NCBI RefSeq assembly: GCF_014695575.1
Contig: NZ_JACJOO010000008.1
Location: forward strand, 1-64,000
Length of the DNA stretch: 64,000 nt
Source: Leptolyngbya sp. FACHB-8
GTDB taxonomy: Bacteria; Cyanobacteriota; Cyanobacteriia; Elainellales; Elainellaceae
Reading direction: 5' to 3'
The notes under the pieces were generated by a model that did no database searches, had not been told where the DNA came from, and worked only from the letters and a program-made list of their open reading frames with translations. This document shows positions 1-8,564 of this stretch, in pieces. The position numbers were made by a program, and so were the translations under genes. Each line of letters starts with the position of its first letter. The stretch's first letter is position 1.

Positions 1-417
1 CAATGTTTTTCGGATTAGAGTAATCTGGTTCATGAGGGTTTCGTGGATGAATGTGGTAATTCTCATGAAACCCTCTCCTACTCAATCTTTGCAAGCTTTT
101 GTCCGGTACTTAGTATGGAAATATCTTATTCGAAATAACGCGCACTGAGGTCGCGAAGTGGACAAGTGCGATCGCCTATGGGTTTTCTGCTAAACCCAGA
201 ACCGTTAAATGGGCTAGAGTTGCCAAGGACCTCGTATTAGTAACCTGATGGCCGCTGAGGATGAGCGATCGCAACGGGCTCAAGCCGCTAACGTGGTTGT
301 CTATCAGCGCTAACTCCTCTTGCGACAGTTGCCCGAGGAGGAAATTAGGAAATTCTATCGGCAGACAGTACCGACTTTAACATCGGTAGTTACAAATGGA
401 GATATTGCTTCAAGATT
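1..417. other. left-edge region without a confident gene
   Basis: I see no convincing gene here. HIP1 octamers occur near 168 and 264. An inverted pair of about 14 bases (near 31-45 and 62-77, around GAGGGTTTC) could form a hairpin. A short open stretch near 248-313, reading MAAEDERSQRAQAAN, ends at a stop and may be the tail of a decayed gene, but it is too short to assign. Confidence 0.4.
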
Positions 418-789
418 TTGCGTGTGGAAACTTTGATTCAACTTGCACCTAACGTTGCAGCAGCCCTTCTCATGGTGTTAGGGGGAGCCGCCTTGTTCTT
501 TCCCAAAACCATGGCTGCTTTTGTGGGTATTCAACCCATTGCTCCGGTGGGGATTTCTGAAATTCGATCAACGTTAGGAAGTTTTTTCCTGGGGTTGGGA
601 GCTACCTGTTTATGGTTGCAGTCAACAGATGCGTTTACAGTTTTAGGAATTGCATCATTAGGAGCGGCCCTGGTACGTCTGTTGTCGAGTCTGTTCGATC
701 GCAGTATTACAGTTAAAAATATCGGGGGTGTTGTGGCAGAAGCGTTCCTGGGTGGTTTATTTCTTCTGAGCTGGCTTTGGTCTGTGTAA
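418..789 (+). CDS. small integral membrane protein, DUF4345-like
   Basis: A 123-residue hydrophobic protein with about four predicted membrane segments (around residues 12-30, 45-65, 70-90 and 103-121). The segment EIRSTLGSFFLGLG followed by an arginine-containing ALVRLLSSLFDRS and a closing GG-rich helix resembles the DUF4345 family of small inner-membrane proteins of unknown role. The start used is TTG at 418; GTG at 424 is an equally plausible start. The gene stands alone and converges on the minus-strand glycosyltransferase operon, separated from it by a mobile element and a hairpin. No function can be proposed beyond membrane localisation. Confidence 0.7.
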   Translation: MRVETLIQLAPNVAAALLMVLGGAALFFPKTMAAFVGIQPIAPVGISEIRSTLGSFFLGLGATCLWLQSTDAFTVLGIASLGAALVRLLSSLFDRSITVKNIGGVVAEAFLGGLFLLSWLWSV

Positions 790-855
790 AGCGTGGGCAC
801 CATGCTAATCGCAATACACCCCACAACCTGATAATCTTGACCCTCGGCTAAAAAG

Positions 856-987
856 CAGCAATTCTCAGTATGGGTTTCAAAGCTGAGAGTTCGTGCCCTT
901 CGGGCACGAACTCTCAGCTTTGAAACCCGAACATAGCCCGCCGAAGGCGGGCTATGTTCGGGTTGGATTTCAAAATGAGAATTGCTG
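856..987. mobile_element. MITE-like element, copy A (132 bp)
   Basis: The element is bounded by perfect 12-bp terminal inverted repeats, CAGCAATTCTCA at 856-867 and its complement at 976-987. It is flanked by an exact 9-bp direct repeat GCTAAAAAG (847-855 and 988-996), which I read as a target-site duplication. Inside are two strong hairpins, one centred near 900 (GTGCCC-TTC-GGGCAC) and one near 943 (CCGCC-GAA-GGCGG). It has no transposase. Copies B (18593) and C (27619) share the ends. Confidence 0.8.
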
Positions 988-1012
988 GCTAAAAAGCCAA
1001 ACGGAATTCCGC

Positions 1013-1059
1013 TAGAGTCTGTTTTTTCGTGCGCCTTGCGCACGAAAAAACAGACTCTA
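1013..1059. terminator. perfect 22-bp-arm hairpin at the end of the glycan operon
   Basis: The arms are 1013-1034 and 1038-1059 with loop CTT and core GTGCGC-CTT-GCGCAC. The outer end covers the stop codon of the upstream minus-strand glycosyltransferase. The T-run precedes and the A-run follows the GC core on both strands, the reverse of a canonical intrinsic terminator. It may instead stabilise the 3' end or serve as an RNase III target. Confidence 0.5.
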
Positions 1060-2283
1060 ATTGGAGAATTGATTTATAACTTTTTGATATATAGCATGAT
1101 GCTGGAGGGCGATCGCCTCCCAGGTACGCGACTGTACAAATCGGTATCCATTTTCCGATAAGCGATCGCACTGGAAACAATCATCCAATAATTCCAGAAG
1201 AGCGTTAGCCAGAGAGGGCACACAGCGGGGAGAAACACGCTTCACCAAGTCTGACATTAACACGGGATCCGTTTCTACTGACTCCGCGATGACAGTCGGT
1301 AGTCGATGGGCTAGCAAAGTCAACAATGAGCCACTTTTAAGGGTTACGCCGGGGTTAAATGGAAGCACACCGATATCCGCCCCTGATAAGTAATGAGACG
1401 CCTGTTCCGCATCTATATAACCCGTACAATGAACAGACTGAGATAATTGCAATTCGGCAATACAAGCTTGGATTTTCTGCCAGTAGCGTTCTGCATCTTC
1501 TCCTTGTAGCGAGAGGGTTTCCACTCCACCTAGCAGAAGTAACCGGACATTGGGACGTGAGTAGACCACCTTTTGCACAGCCTGCAGCAATGTTTCAATC
1601 CCTTTAACAGGATGAAGAAACCCAAAAAAGGCAATCACTTCTGTGTCTTCCGGCCAATTACAGGTTTGCCGTAGTTGACGCCGGGCTATATCCCGATCGA
1701 TGGGGGCAACACTTACGTTCGCTGCAATGGGAATGGAATGGAGGCGATCGCCCAATTGGGGAAGGCGATCGCGCATAATTGCCGCAATATTTTCATTGGT
1801 CGTAATGATGGCTTCGCTACCCGTCAATAACCAGCCGTCTTCTCGATCCCACCAACCGCGTTGCTGGCCCCAATTTTTGGCAAATTCCAACAATCCAGCC
1901 GGAATCCAACTGGGCGTCCATTCCCACCAGCCATATTCGTGAGCTGTGGTAACAATAGGTGGGCGATAGCCGAGCGATCGCAACAGAAGCGGCAGCAAAA
2001 AAATGGGACGCTGAAACCCATAGCTCCCTGCTGCATGCTGAATATGCAACACATCTGTAGGATGAGCCATCAATGTCCGCACCAGGGGAAACAGGTTGGG
2101 CATTGCCCAATCATCTACGGCTCCTATCACATCCGGTTTATTGATAGCCTGGGCAGAAACCTGTGACGTCACAACTTGAGATTCAACACCCTGCTTGGCC
2201 AGGTGTGTGCGTAGGTGCGCAAGGTAGTCAGCTACACCGCACCGCTGAGGCTGATAACCTCCGGCCACAAAGGTTACACGCAT
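1057..2283 (-). CDS. GT4-family glycosyltransferase
   Basis: A 408-residue glycosyltransferase of the GT-B fold, GT4/glycosyltransferase family 1 type. The N-terminal Rossmann half starts VTFVAGGYQPQRCGVADYLAHL, the pattern of retaining GT4 enzymes that bind the acceptor. The C-terminal donor half contains VIAFFGFLHPVKGIETLLQA and the region around GVLPFNPGVTLKSGSLLTLL, where GT4 enzymes bind the nucleotide sugar. I chose ATG at 2283; a longer reading to 2349 exists but adds sequence outside the conserved fold. Its start overlaps the end of the preceding double GT9 gene by 10 bases, so the two are probably translationally coupled. It is the last gene of the operon. The sugar donor and acceptor cannot be told from sequence. 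Confidence 0.85.
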   Translation of the reverse strand: MRVTFVAGGYQPQRCGVADYLAHLRTHLAKQGVESQVVTSQVSAQAINKPDVIGAVDDWAMPNLFPLVRTLMAHPTDVLHIQHAAGSYGFQRPIFLLPLLLRSLGYRPPIVTTAHEYGWWEWTPSWIPAGLLEFAKNWGQQRGWWDREDGWLLTGSEAIITTNENIAAIMRDRLPQLGDRLHSIPIAANVSVAPIDRDIARRQLRQTCNWPEDTEVIAFFGFLHPVKGIETLLQAVQKVVYSRPNVRLLLLGGVETLSLQGEDAERYWQKIQACIAELQLSQSVHCTGYIDAEQASHYLSGADIGVLPFNPGVTLKSGSLLTLLAHRLPTVIAESVETDPVLMSDLVKRVSPRCVPSLANALLELLDDCFQCDRLSENGYRFVQSRTWEAIALQHHAIYQKVINQFSN

Positions 2284-4400
2284 AGACGGGCCTCCTGTAA
2301 TAGGGATAGGCCAGCCACCGCGATCGCCTCTGGAGTAATATCTAAACACTCCAGCTCATAGGGGCAGGTGAACTGATAGCAGGGGCTACAAGAGGTCGGA
2401 CAGCGTAGCAAAACCGCTCGTGTGCTGCGGGGCCGCCATTGTCGTTCCAACTCAGTCCCGGCAAAGAGGATGACGCTGGGAGTGCGCGTGGCATCGGCAA
2501 TGTGCATGGTGGAAGTGTTGTTAGACAGCATCAGACGAGCATGAGCGACCAGCGCGACTAAATCTGTAAAATTCGTTTGTCCCATGTAGTCGATAGCGCG
2601 ATCGCCCACGATCTCCAATAATGGACGGGCGCGATCGCGGTCCTTTTCCAACCCTGTAACAACCACCCGATACCCAGTCTGTTCACTCAACAGGGCAGCC
2701 GCTTTTCCGAATCGTTCCAGATCATACGTGCGAGATGGGCAACTGGCCCATGGGTTCAGAAGTAAATAGGGTTCATCAGGAATGAGGGAGCATGCCGGTA
2801 TTTGGAGTTGTAAGCTGCGATCGTGGACTGAATAACCCACGAATTCCACCAAGTGCATGTTACGTTCGGCCTGATGTTCCTCGTCGGGAGGTGCAGAAGC
2901 CGTATGGGTAAGCACAACATCTTCTTCTCGCGAGAACCCTAAGCGCACAGGAATTCCAGCCATTTGACAAATCAAGGCTGCTGGATGAGGGCTCTGCTTG
3001 AAACTCGTGAAGATGGCAGCCGCATCAAATTGCCGTGCTCTCAATTGCTCGATCAACTGCCATTCCCGGTCCGGGTCAAAGGGGAGCCGCCCCAGGTCTT
3101 GCCAGAGCGATCGCCATGCAATGACATCATCAACCCACGGCAATACGGCAGCCGCTTGCGCTCCGGCAGGGCTTGCCAGCAATGTCAGCTGAGTCGAGGC
3201 GTTTGCTTTCAGAGCTTTTAGAGCGGGGCCAGTCATGATCACATCGCCAATATTATCGAGACGAATGGCGAGGATATTCTGTGCAGAAGCGAAAGAGGGA
3301 AGGAGGGAAGGGAAGCTGCCCGTTTTTGATCCTAGCCTTATGCCTTCTAACCGTTGGTTTATCCCTTTACCCTCCTGCTCCGGTAATTCTCTGCCTTCTA
3401 AACCAGCAGAAATCATAGGAATCAGAGCGGTGAGAACGGCTTCAGGCGAAATGTCATCAACACACGTCCTCCACTCAAATGGACATTGGCCGCTGTACCA
3501 ACAGGATTGAGTGGTGAAGTTGGGAATGTAGCGTTCGGGGCAGGAAGGATAACCCTGAAGATTTTGATGAGGCAGAGGCTGGCCATAGCGATCGCCCCAG
3601 GATGGCCCAAACAATGTGACGGTAGGAATGCCCAGGGCAGCCGCAATACGAGCCGGGCCTGTGTCAGCGGCTACAACAGCATCGAGTTGTGCAAAGAGGG
3701 CCGCGAGTTCTCGCAGCGTTCCTTTAGGCCAGGGTTTAGCCGTGGGAATTTTTGCGGTGATGGCCTGAATAGAAGCCGTATCAGACCCTTCAGGGACAAT
3801 GATGCTGGCTTGATGTTCTTGTTGGAGAACGTGAGCAAGGGTAATGAAGTTTTCAGTGGGCCACCGTTTGATGGCCATTCCGGCGTCGGAATAGAGGCCA
3901 ATACGGGGGTGGGGCAGATCGCCCAAACGTGCCTGGGCAGCCGCATGTTCGGCCGGGGTCAGGTAGATACGCGGGTGCTGATTCATATTCAGCGCTTCTG
4001 GTGTAATCCAACCGTCTTCGTGGAGGAGTTGGAGGAAGCGATCGCTCACTTTCTGATGATCGGGTGGATTCCGCCACAGGTTAGTGACGACGTGGGGCAC
4101 ACCACTTTGTTGAACCAAATCGGCAATGCCATCGTAAGTCGTATCGGTAATGATCAGGTCGAAAGAGGAATTGTGAGTGAGAACTTGTACGGCGTGGCGA
4201 GCGGTGCCTTTGGGGATCTGGATGACGCGATGGATGAGGGGATGATAGTGCAACAGATCGCCACCCGGAGCAAAGGTGAGAACCGTGAGGGTAGCGTGAG
4301 GGTGAGATTGGGCGATCGCTTGCATGGCGGGCAGGGCGATCAATACGTCGCCTAAGCCGCCAAGCAGTTCGATGAAGAGGATACGGGTGAGGGAGGACAC
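2274..4400 (-). CDS. tandem GT9-GT9 glycosyltransferase (double heptosyltransferase-like)
   Basis: This 708-residue protein carries two complete glycosyltransferase family 9 units. Unit 1 (about residues 5-335) opens with RILFIELLGGLGDVLIALPA and contains the donor-half motif VAADTGPARIAAALGIPTVTLFGP. Unit 2 (about 375-700) opens with NILAIRLDNIGDVIMTGPAL and contains MLSNNTSTMHIADATRTPSVILFAGT. Each has the GD-v-PA motif of WaaC/WaaF-type heptosyltransferases, so both halves look potentially active. A low-complexity linker (about 336-370) joins them. Usual GT9 enzymes are 320-380 residues with one unit. The start is GTG at 4400. It lies 40 bases downstream of the GT2 gene and overlaps the following GT4 gene. 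It may add two consecutive heptoses (inference). Confidence 0.88.
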   Translation of the reverse strand: MSSLTRILFIELLGGLGDVLIALPAMQAIAQSHPHATLTVLTFAPGGDLLHYHPLIHRVIQIPKGTARHAVQVLTHNSSFDLIITDTTYDGIADLVQQSGVPHVVTNLWRNPPDHQKVSDRFLQLLHEDGWITPEALNMNQHPRIYLTPAEHAAAQARLGDLPHPRIGLYSDAGMAIKRWPTENFITLAHVLQQEHQASIIVPEGSDTASIQAITAKIPTAKPWPKGTLRELAALFAQLDAVVAADTGPARIAAALGIPTVTLFGPSWGDRYGQPLPHQNLQGYPSCPERYIPNFTTQSCWYSGQCPFEWRTCVDDISPEAVLTALIPMISAGLEGRELPEQEGKGINQRLEGIRLGSKTGSFPSLLPSFASAQNILAIRLDNIGDVIMTGPALKALKANASTQLTLLASPAGAQAAAVLPWVDDVIAWRSLWQDLGRLPFDPDREWQLIEQLRARQFDAAAIFTSFKQSPHPAALICQMAGIPVRLGFSREEDVVLTHTASAPPDEEHQAERNMHLVEFVGYSVHDRSLQLQIPACSLIPDEPYLLLNPWASCPSRTYDLERFGKAAALLSEQTGYRVVVTGLEKDRDRARPLLEIVGDRAIDYMGQTNFTDLVALVAHARLMLSNNTSTMHIADATRTPSVILFAGTELERQWRPRSTRAVLLRCPTSCSPCYQFTCPYELECLDITPEAIAVAGLSLLQEARLCV

Positions 4401-4440
4401 AGGGGTTCTACCGATGGGGGCTGATGGGAAACATCAGCGT

Positions 4441-5247
4441 TTATATGGACAATAAATTGGACGCACTTTCGGTGCGATCGGGCAGGGTTGTAGGCAATTC
4501 CTGGTGGTAGGCACCGGATGGTAGTAGGCCACAACCGCCATACTGGGCCATTAAGCGCCGCTGCACTAACACGTCTTCACCACAAGCTGTCGCGGGGACG
4601 TCTTGCCAAAAGCTGAAGCCACCAACATCCAGCAGTTTGGCGCGATCGAATAATACGCAACCACCAATCCAGTTGATGCGGTAGAGACGGGGGTTGTCGG
4701 GGGTGATGCCTAGTTTTTGTTGGATGTGGTAGGGGTTAGCGGCGTTGTGGAGTCGCCAGCGTTCCCATTCGGGGGTGTGCGATCGCACGATTTCAGGCTG
4801 CACAGCGGTTTCCCAGAATTGGAGGGCGGTATGTTCGTGGGGACGAATGTCGTCCAGGAAGCTGAGGCCGATAAGAGGATTGCCGACGAAGCCGCAACCT
4901 TGGTTTTGGAGGGCTTCGAGGAGGGTTTGGATAACCCAGGGTTCGAGGATGACGTCATCGTCGAGGTAGAGGACGTAGGGGGCGGTAGCCTGGGTGAGAA
5001 GAAATTGGCGTTGTTCGGCGATGCCTCGGCGGGGAAGGTGTTTGTGAATTTGGGTGGGGTGGTTGTGCGATCGCAACACCCGTTGGATGGTTTGGATTTC
5101 GCTGATGTCTGCGACGTCGCAGGTGTCGCTTTGATCAGAGACAATGATGCTGAAATCGGGGTGGGTTTGGGCGCTGAGGCTGGTGAGGGTGACGGCTAGG
5201 GCGGTGGGGCGGTTGTAGGTGGGGATTAGGACGTCGATGGTTGACAT
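4441..5247 (-). CDS. GT2-family glycosyltransferase
   Basis: A 268-residue GT-A fold glycosyltransferase of family 2. The N terminus MSTIDVLIPTYNRPTALAVT is the classical nucleotide-binding start, and YVLYLDDDVILEPW (about residues 85-98) holds the DxD metal-binding motif. ATG at 5247 begins exactly at the conserved domain, so the longer open frame upstream is taken as non-coding. It sits between two GT9 genes in the glycan operon and probably transfers one sugar onto the growing glycan on the cytoplasmic side. There is no membrane segment. The substrate is unknown. Confidence 0.85.
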   Translation of the reverse strand: MSTIDVLIPTYNRPTALAVTLTSLSAQTHPDFSIIVSDQSDTCDVADISEIQTIQRVLRSHNHPTQIHKHLPRRGIAEQRQFLLTQATAPYVLYLDDDVILEPWVIQTLLEALQNQGCGFVGNPLIGLSFLDDIRPHEHTALQFWETAVQPEIVRSHTPEWERWRLHNAANPYHIQQKLGITPDNPRLYRINWIGGCVLFDRAKLLDVGGFSFWQDVPATACGEDVLVQRRLMAQYGGCGLLPSGAYHQELPTTLPDRTESASNLLSI

Positions 5248-5296
5248 GGGTTTAGAAATTGTGTTGTTGGAGAGCGTATATAAACCTGTTCCGGTT

Positions 5297-5318
5297 CCCC
5301 CTCTTTTGGGAGAGGGGG
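5297..5318. terminator. short GC-rich stem-loop between GT9 and GT2 genes
   Basis: CCCCCTCT (5297-5304) pairs with AGAGGGGG (5311-5318) around a six-base loop. It lies in the roughly 100-base gap inside the operon. There is no clear T-run, so it may attenuate or process the transcript rather than end it. Confidence 0.35.
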
Positions 5319-5348
5319 CTAGGGGGTGTGGGTTCGCCTTCGCAACTC

Positions 5349-6479
5349 TCAAACAAGGTGAGGGCTGAGGGATACAGATGTTTCGGAAGCGCTGGTTTCT
5401 GCGAGTAGTTCCAAAATGGCTGTCACGACCTGGTCGGGGGTGACGAGTTCCAGGCAATGGTGGTGGCCTTCGGGGCAGATGCTGCGGTAGCAGATGCGGC
5501 AGGGGACGTCGTGGTAGAGAACCCGGTGGGGCACTTGCCAGGGGGTGTGTTGTAGATTTGTCAGGGCGTAGAGGTCGACAACGGGGGTGCCGAGGGCGGC
5601 GGCAAGGTGAACGGGGCCGGTATTGTTGCAAAGCAGCAGGGGGGCGGCTTGCAGGAGGGCGATCAGGTCGGGGATGTCGAGTTGGCCCACCAGGGAAATA
5701 GAGGGGACTTCCATCTGCTGACGGATGGATTCGACGAGTTCCTGTTCCTCAGCGCTACCAGTGAAGACGGCGGTTATCCCTTGTTGATGGAGCGATCGCC
5801 CTACTTCAGCGAAACGCTCGGGTGCATAACGGCGGGAGGGGGCGGTGGCTCCAGGGTGAATGACGATCCAGGGGCGATCGGGGGTGAGCCCTAATTCCCG
5901 GAGGCGCAGGGCTATGCGACACTCCGCCAGGGGAGAAGTAGCGATGGTGAGGCGGGTGTCACCATTAACAGGATGGGCTCCGATGCTGGCGACGAGATCC
6001 AGTTGCCGTTGGACTTCGTGGCGGGTGAACTGCTCAGGCTCGGGGTCGCGGATGACGTGAGTGAGGAGCTGGTAGGGATTTTCGCGGCAGTGCGCCAGAC
6101 GCAATGGTATGTCGGCCATGTAGCACATGAAAGCCGAAGGCAGCGGGTTCTGGCTGTAGACCGTGAAGATAATGGCGGCATCGAAGGCGCGATCGCGCAA
6201 CACCTCCACCATTTCAAATTCTGGCTGGCTGTTTTGGCGGGGGGCAGTTGCCTTCAGCCAGGGGGCTTCGTAGACCATAACCTCGTCAATCATGGGTAGG
6301 TGAGCGGAGATCGCCGCTCCTGCCGTAGAGGTCATTAAGGTCAAATGGCGCTCTGGATTGGCCGCTTTTAAAGCATTGAGGGCAGGGGTGGTCATCACCA
6401 TATCCCCTAAACTATCGAGGCGAATGCACAGAATTCGCTTAGCGGCGGCCCAGTCCTGCTCCCAGGTCACGTCGGTCAT
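5349..6479 (-). CDS. GT9-family glycosyltransferase (heptosyltransferase-like)
   Basis: A 376-residue GT9 enzyme. The N-terminal half has RILCIRLDSLGDMVMTTPAL, carrying the GD...TPAL acceptor-side motif. The C-terminal half has WIVIHPGATAPSRRY and LLCNNTGPVHLAAALGTPVV, the ADP-heptose-binding signature of WaaC/WaaF relatives. Length is normal for the family. Its ATG at 6479 overlaps the hldE stop codon by one base (TAATG), so it is translationally coupled to the enzyme that makes the presumed donor. A cysteine- and histidine-rich stretch near the C terminus (DVPCRICYRSICPEGHHH) is also seen as a variant in the double GT9 protein of this operon. Heptose as the sugar is inferred from context. 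Confidence 0.88.
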   Translation of the reverse strand: MTDVTWEQDWAAAKRILCIRLDSLGDMVMTTPALNALKAANPERHLTLMTSTAGAAISAHLPMIDEVMVYEAPWLKATAPRQNSQPEFEMVEVLRDRAFDAAIIFTVYSQNPLPSAFMCYMADIPLRLAHCRENPYQLLTHVIRDPEPEQFTRHEVQRQLDLVASIGAHPVNGDTRLTIATSPLAECRIALRLRELGLTPDRPWIVIHPGATAPSRRYAPERFAEVGRSLHQQGITAVFTGSAEEQELVESIRQQMEVPSISLVGQLDIPDLIALLQAAPLLLCNNTGPVHLAAALGTPVVDLYALTNLQHTPWQVPHRVLYHDVPCRICYRSICPEGHHHCLELVTPDQVVTAILELLAETSASETSVSLSPHLV

Positions 6480-7948
6480 TAGCCCCTCCCTGATCGAATG
6501 GATTGAATCATGCCGGTGGTAGAGCGCTGTTCCACATAAGGCAAAATAATGACTTCACCGCCCAGTTCCTCTACCAGGGGAGTTTCCGGTAAGCTGTGCC
6601 GGGTGTAATCTCCACCTTTGGTATACACATCAGGGCGAATCAGACGAATCAGTTCCCGGGGCGATAGGTCGCCAAACGGTATCACGTAATCGACACATCC
6701 CAGAGCAGCCAACACCGCAAGGCGATCGCCCAACCCATTCACCGGACGAGCATCCCCCTTAAGCTGGCGAATGCTTTCATCAGTATTCACGCCCACCATC
6801 AGCACATCGCCCAAGGCTTTAGCTTGTTCTAAGACCGTGACGTGGCCCGAGTGCAACAAGTCGAAGCAACCATTCGTGAAGACGATGCGTTTGCCCCGAT
6901 TGCGGATCTGCTCTACAGCAGAGAGAAGCTCGGCCTGGTCGCTGAGGCGTTTGTGGGTATCTGAGAGCGATCGCCGTAACGTAGCCAGCTCACAGCACGT
7001 TGTCCCCACTTCCAGGGTTGTAATCGCAGTTGCAGCCCCGGCAAGGGTGGCGGCTGCATTCGCATCGGCTCCAGCGGCCAGAGCTAACGCCAGAGAGGCC
7101 ACGTAGGTGTCTCCCGCCCCTGTGGCATTGCAACTGGGAGCCGGTTGAGCCAGAGTGCGCGTGGGGGAATGGTCGCCCATAAAAATGAGCGCTCCATCAA
7201 CATCCAATGTGATAGCAGCCAATTGTGCCTTCGTCTGGGTTAGAACCCTCTGGCCTTCCCGTGTGATTTGGTTCACGCGCGCTGTTCCTAACAACGAAGG
7301 CAAATTCAGGAGCGCTGTTGCCTCGCCATAATTTGGCTTCACCGCCGTGACCCCGACCGCCGCATAGGCTTGAAGATGCTTGGAGTCGGCCACAATAACA
7401 CGGGGATTTTCAGCCTGAAGTTGGGCCAGGGCATCGATCACACGAGGAGTCAGAATGCCATAACCATAATCAGAAATAATCACCGCATCACAGGTGAGGA
7501 AGCGGATTTGTAGCCGCTCAATAAGCTGATCCTCCAGGTCTTCGCTGATCGCCCCCGTACTTCCCTGATCAAACCGTACGACCAGATGATCGGCTGCCAT
7601 TACTCGTTGTTTGATCAAGGTACGACGACTGGGGTGACATAGAATGTCATCCAGTTGTACACCCTGTTGCTCTAAAGCAATTTGCAGGCGATCGCCCGCA
7701 TCATCCATGCCAACGACCGTCAGAAAGTAGGTATCGCCACCCAGACTGGCAACATTGGCAGCCGTATTCGCCGCTCCCCCCGGTACATCCTGTATCCGCT
7801 CAATATCCACAATAGGCACAGGAGCCTCACGGCAAATACGACTGGCGCCTCCCTGTAGAAAGCAATCCAGAATGGCGTCACCGATCACCAACACGCGCAG
7901 ATGGGCGAAGCGATCGAGAAACGTCAGCATCGAATCCGTTGGTGTCAT
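6479..7948 (-). CDS. hldE: bifunctional heptose-7-phosphate kinase / heptose-1-phosphate adenylyltransferase
   Basis: About 489 residues, close to the length of Escherichia coli HldE. Residues about 10-320 form a ribokinase-type (PfkB) kinase that phosphorylates D-glycero-D-manno-heptose 7-phosphate at C1, with GDAILDCFLQGGASRI near the start and the PfkB signature CNATGAGDTYVASLALALA. Residues about 345-480 form a cytidylyltransferase-like domain with FTNGCFDLLHSGHVTVLEQA, which makes ADP-heptose. Start choice: ATG at 7948 gives a normal N terminus; ATG at 7930 is also possible. It overlaps gmhB by about 70 bases and abuts the next GT9 gene. Together with GmhA and GmhB nearby, it implies local production of ADP-heptose. 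Confidence 0.93.
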   Translation of the reverse strand: MTPTDSMLTFLDRFAHLRVLVIGDAILDCFLQGGASRICREAPVPIVDIERIQDVPGGAANTAANVASLGGDTYFLTVVGMDDAGDRLQIALEQQGVQLDDILCHPSRRTLIKQRVMAADHLVVRFDQGSTGAISEDLEDQLIERLQIRFLTCDAVIISDYGYGILTPRVIDALAQLQAENPRVIVADSKHLQAYAAVGVTAVKPNYGEATALLNLPSLLGTARVNQITREGQRVLTQTKAQLAAITLDVDGALIFMGDHSPTRTLAQPAPSCNATGAGDTYVASLALALAAGADANAAATLAGAATAITTLEVGTTCCELATLRRSLSDTHKRLSDQAELLSAVEQIRNRGKRIVFTNGCFDLLHSGHVTVLEQAKALGDVLMVGVNTDESIRQLKGDARPVNGLGDRLAVLAALGCVDYVIPFGDLSPRELIRLIRPDVYTKGGDYTRHSLPETPLVEELGGEVIILPYVEQRSTTGMIQSIRSGRG

Positions 7949-8564
7949 CGTCTTTAGCCTGGTGAAGGATAAAATTGGCGGCAATCGCCATATCGGGTGC
8001 GGTGAAATCGGGCGATCGCCCTTCGGTCATCTCCCATTCCGTTTCGTTGCCGTTGTCGATCAAAATGGCACAGCATCCAGCCCGATGCGCGGCTTCAACG
8101 TCGTTGAGGATATCGCCAATCATCCAGGAACGGCTCATATCCAGGTGAAGATCGGCGGCGGCTTGCAGCAACATTCCCGGTTCGGGCTTACGGCAGGAGC
8201 AGGCGATCGCATACTCTGGCACGACACCGGTTGGATAGTGGGGGCAATAGTAAAACCCTGCCAGCGGTACTCCCAACAGTTCCTGCAAACGTTGCTCAAC
8301 GGTTTTCAAAGCGGCTTCCGCAAAGTAACCTCGGGCTACCCCGGATTGATTGGAAACAACCACCAAGGCATATCCGGCTTGATGGAGTCGTTGTACCGCT
8401 GACGCTGCACCGGGTTGTAACTGTATCTGCTCCGGGTCCACGTTGTAAGGGACGTCCACAATTAATGTGCCGTCCTTGTCGAGAAATACGGCTGGCTTTA
8501 AGACGTGAGGTTGGGCGGGCTTAGCCCACCCAACCTCCATATTGGTTAGTCGCCCTAGGGCCAT
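7878..8564 (-). CDS. gmhB: D-glycero-D-manno-heptose 1,7-bisphosphate 7-phosphatase
   Basis: A 228-residue HAD-family phosphatase of the GmhB/histidinol-phosphatase group. Motif I is AVFLDKDGTL (catalytic DxD), motif II VVVSNQSG, the zinc-loop region runs from YCPHYPTG to CSCRKPEPGM with cysteine and histidine ligands, and motif IV is MIGDILNDVEAA. It removes the C7 phosphate between the two HldE steps. The start ATG at 8564 has a perfect AAGGAG site five bases upstream. The first 25 residues are an extension beyond the normal start of the family and are partly encoded by an inverted repeat (8507-8537). The gene overlaps the end of the SDR gene by 10 bases and the start of hldE by about 70. 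The C-terminal tail after residue 200 is also outside the conserved fold. Confidence 0.9.
   Translation of the reverse strand: MALGRLTNMEVGWAKPAQPHVLKPAVFLDKDGTLIVDVPYNVDPEQIQLQPGAASAVQRLHQAGYALVVVSNQSGVARGYFAEAALKTVEQRLQELLGVPLAGFYYCPHYPTGVVPEYAIACSCRKPEPGMLLQAAADLHLDMSRSWMIGDILNDVEAAHRAGCCAILIDNGNETEWEMTEGRSPDFTAPDMAIAANFILHQAKDDDTNGFDADVSRSLRPSARVGDR
8507..8537. repeat. inverted repeat inside the 5' end of gmhB
   Basis: GAGGTTGGGCGGGC (8507-8520) and GCCCACCCAACCTC (8524-8537) pair with one mismatch around TTA. In gmhB it encodes EVGWAKPAQP. It resembles the intergenic GC-rich palindromes of the window but lies in a coding frame, as though a palindromic repeat had been domesticated as an N-terminal extension. 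Confidence 0.6.

Noticed and set aside
531-1043. Open frame of 170 residues over element copy A, with similar frames over copies B (18439-18906, 18453-18758) and C (27429-27728)
   Set aside because: The frames share peptides such as NSHFE and ENCC only because they read through the same mobile element; they are antisense to a real gene or lie in hairpins, with no ribosome site.
3486-4355. 289-residue plus-strand frame
   Set aside because: It lies antisense within the double GT9 gene, has no recognisable domain, and is explained by the codon pattern of the opposite strand.
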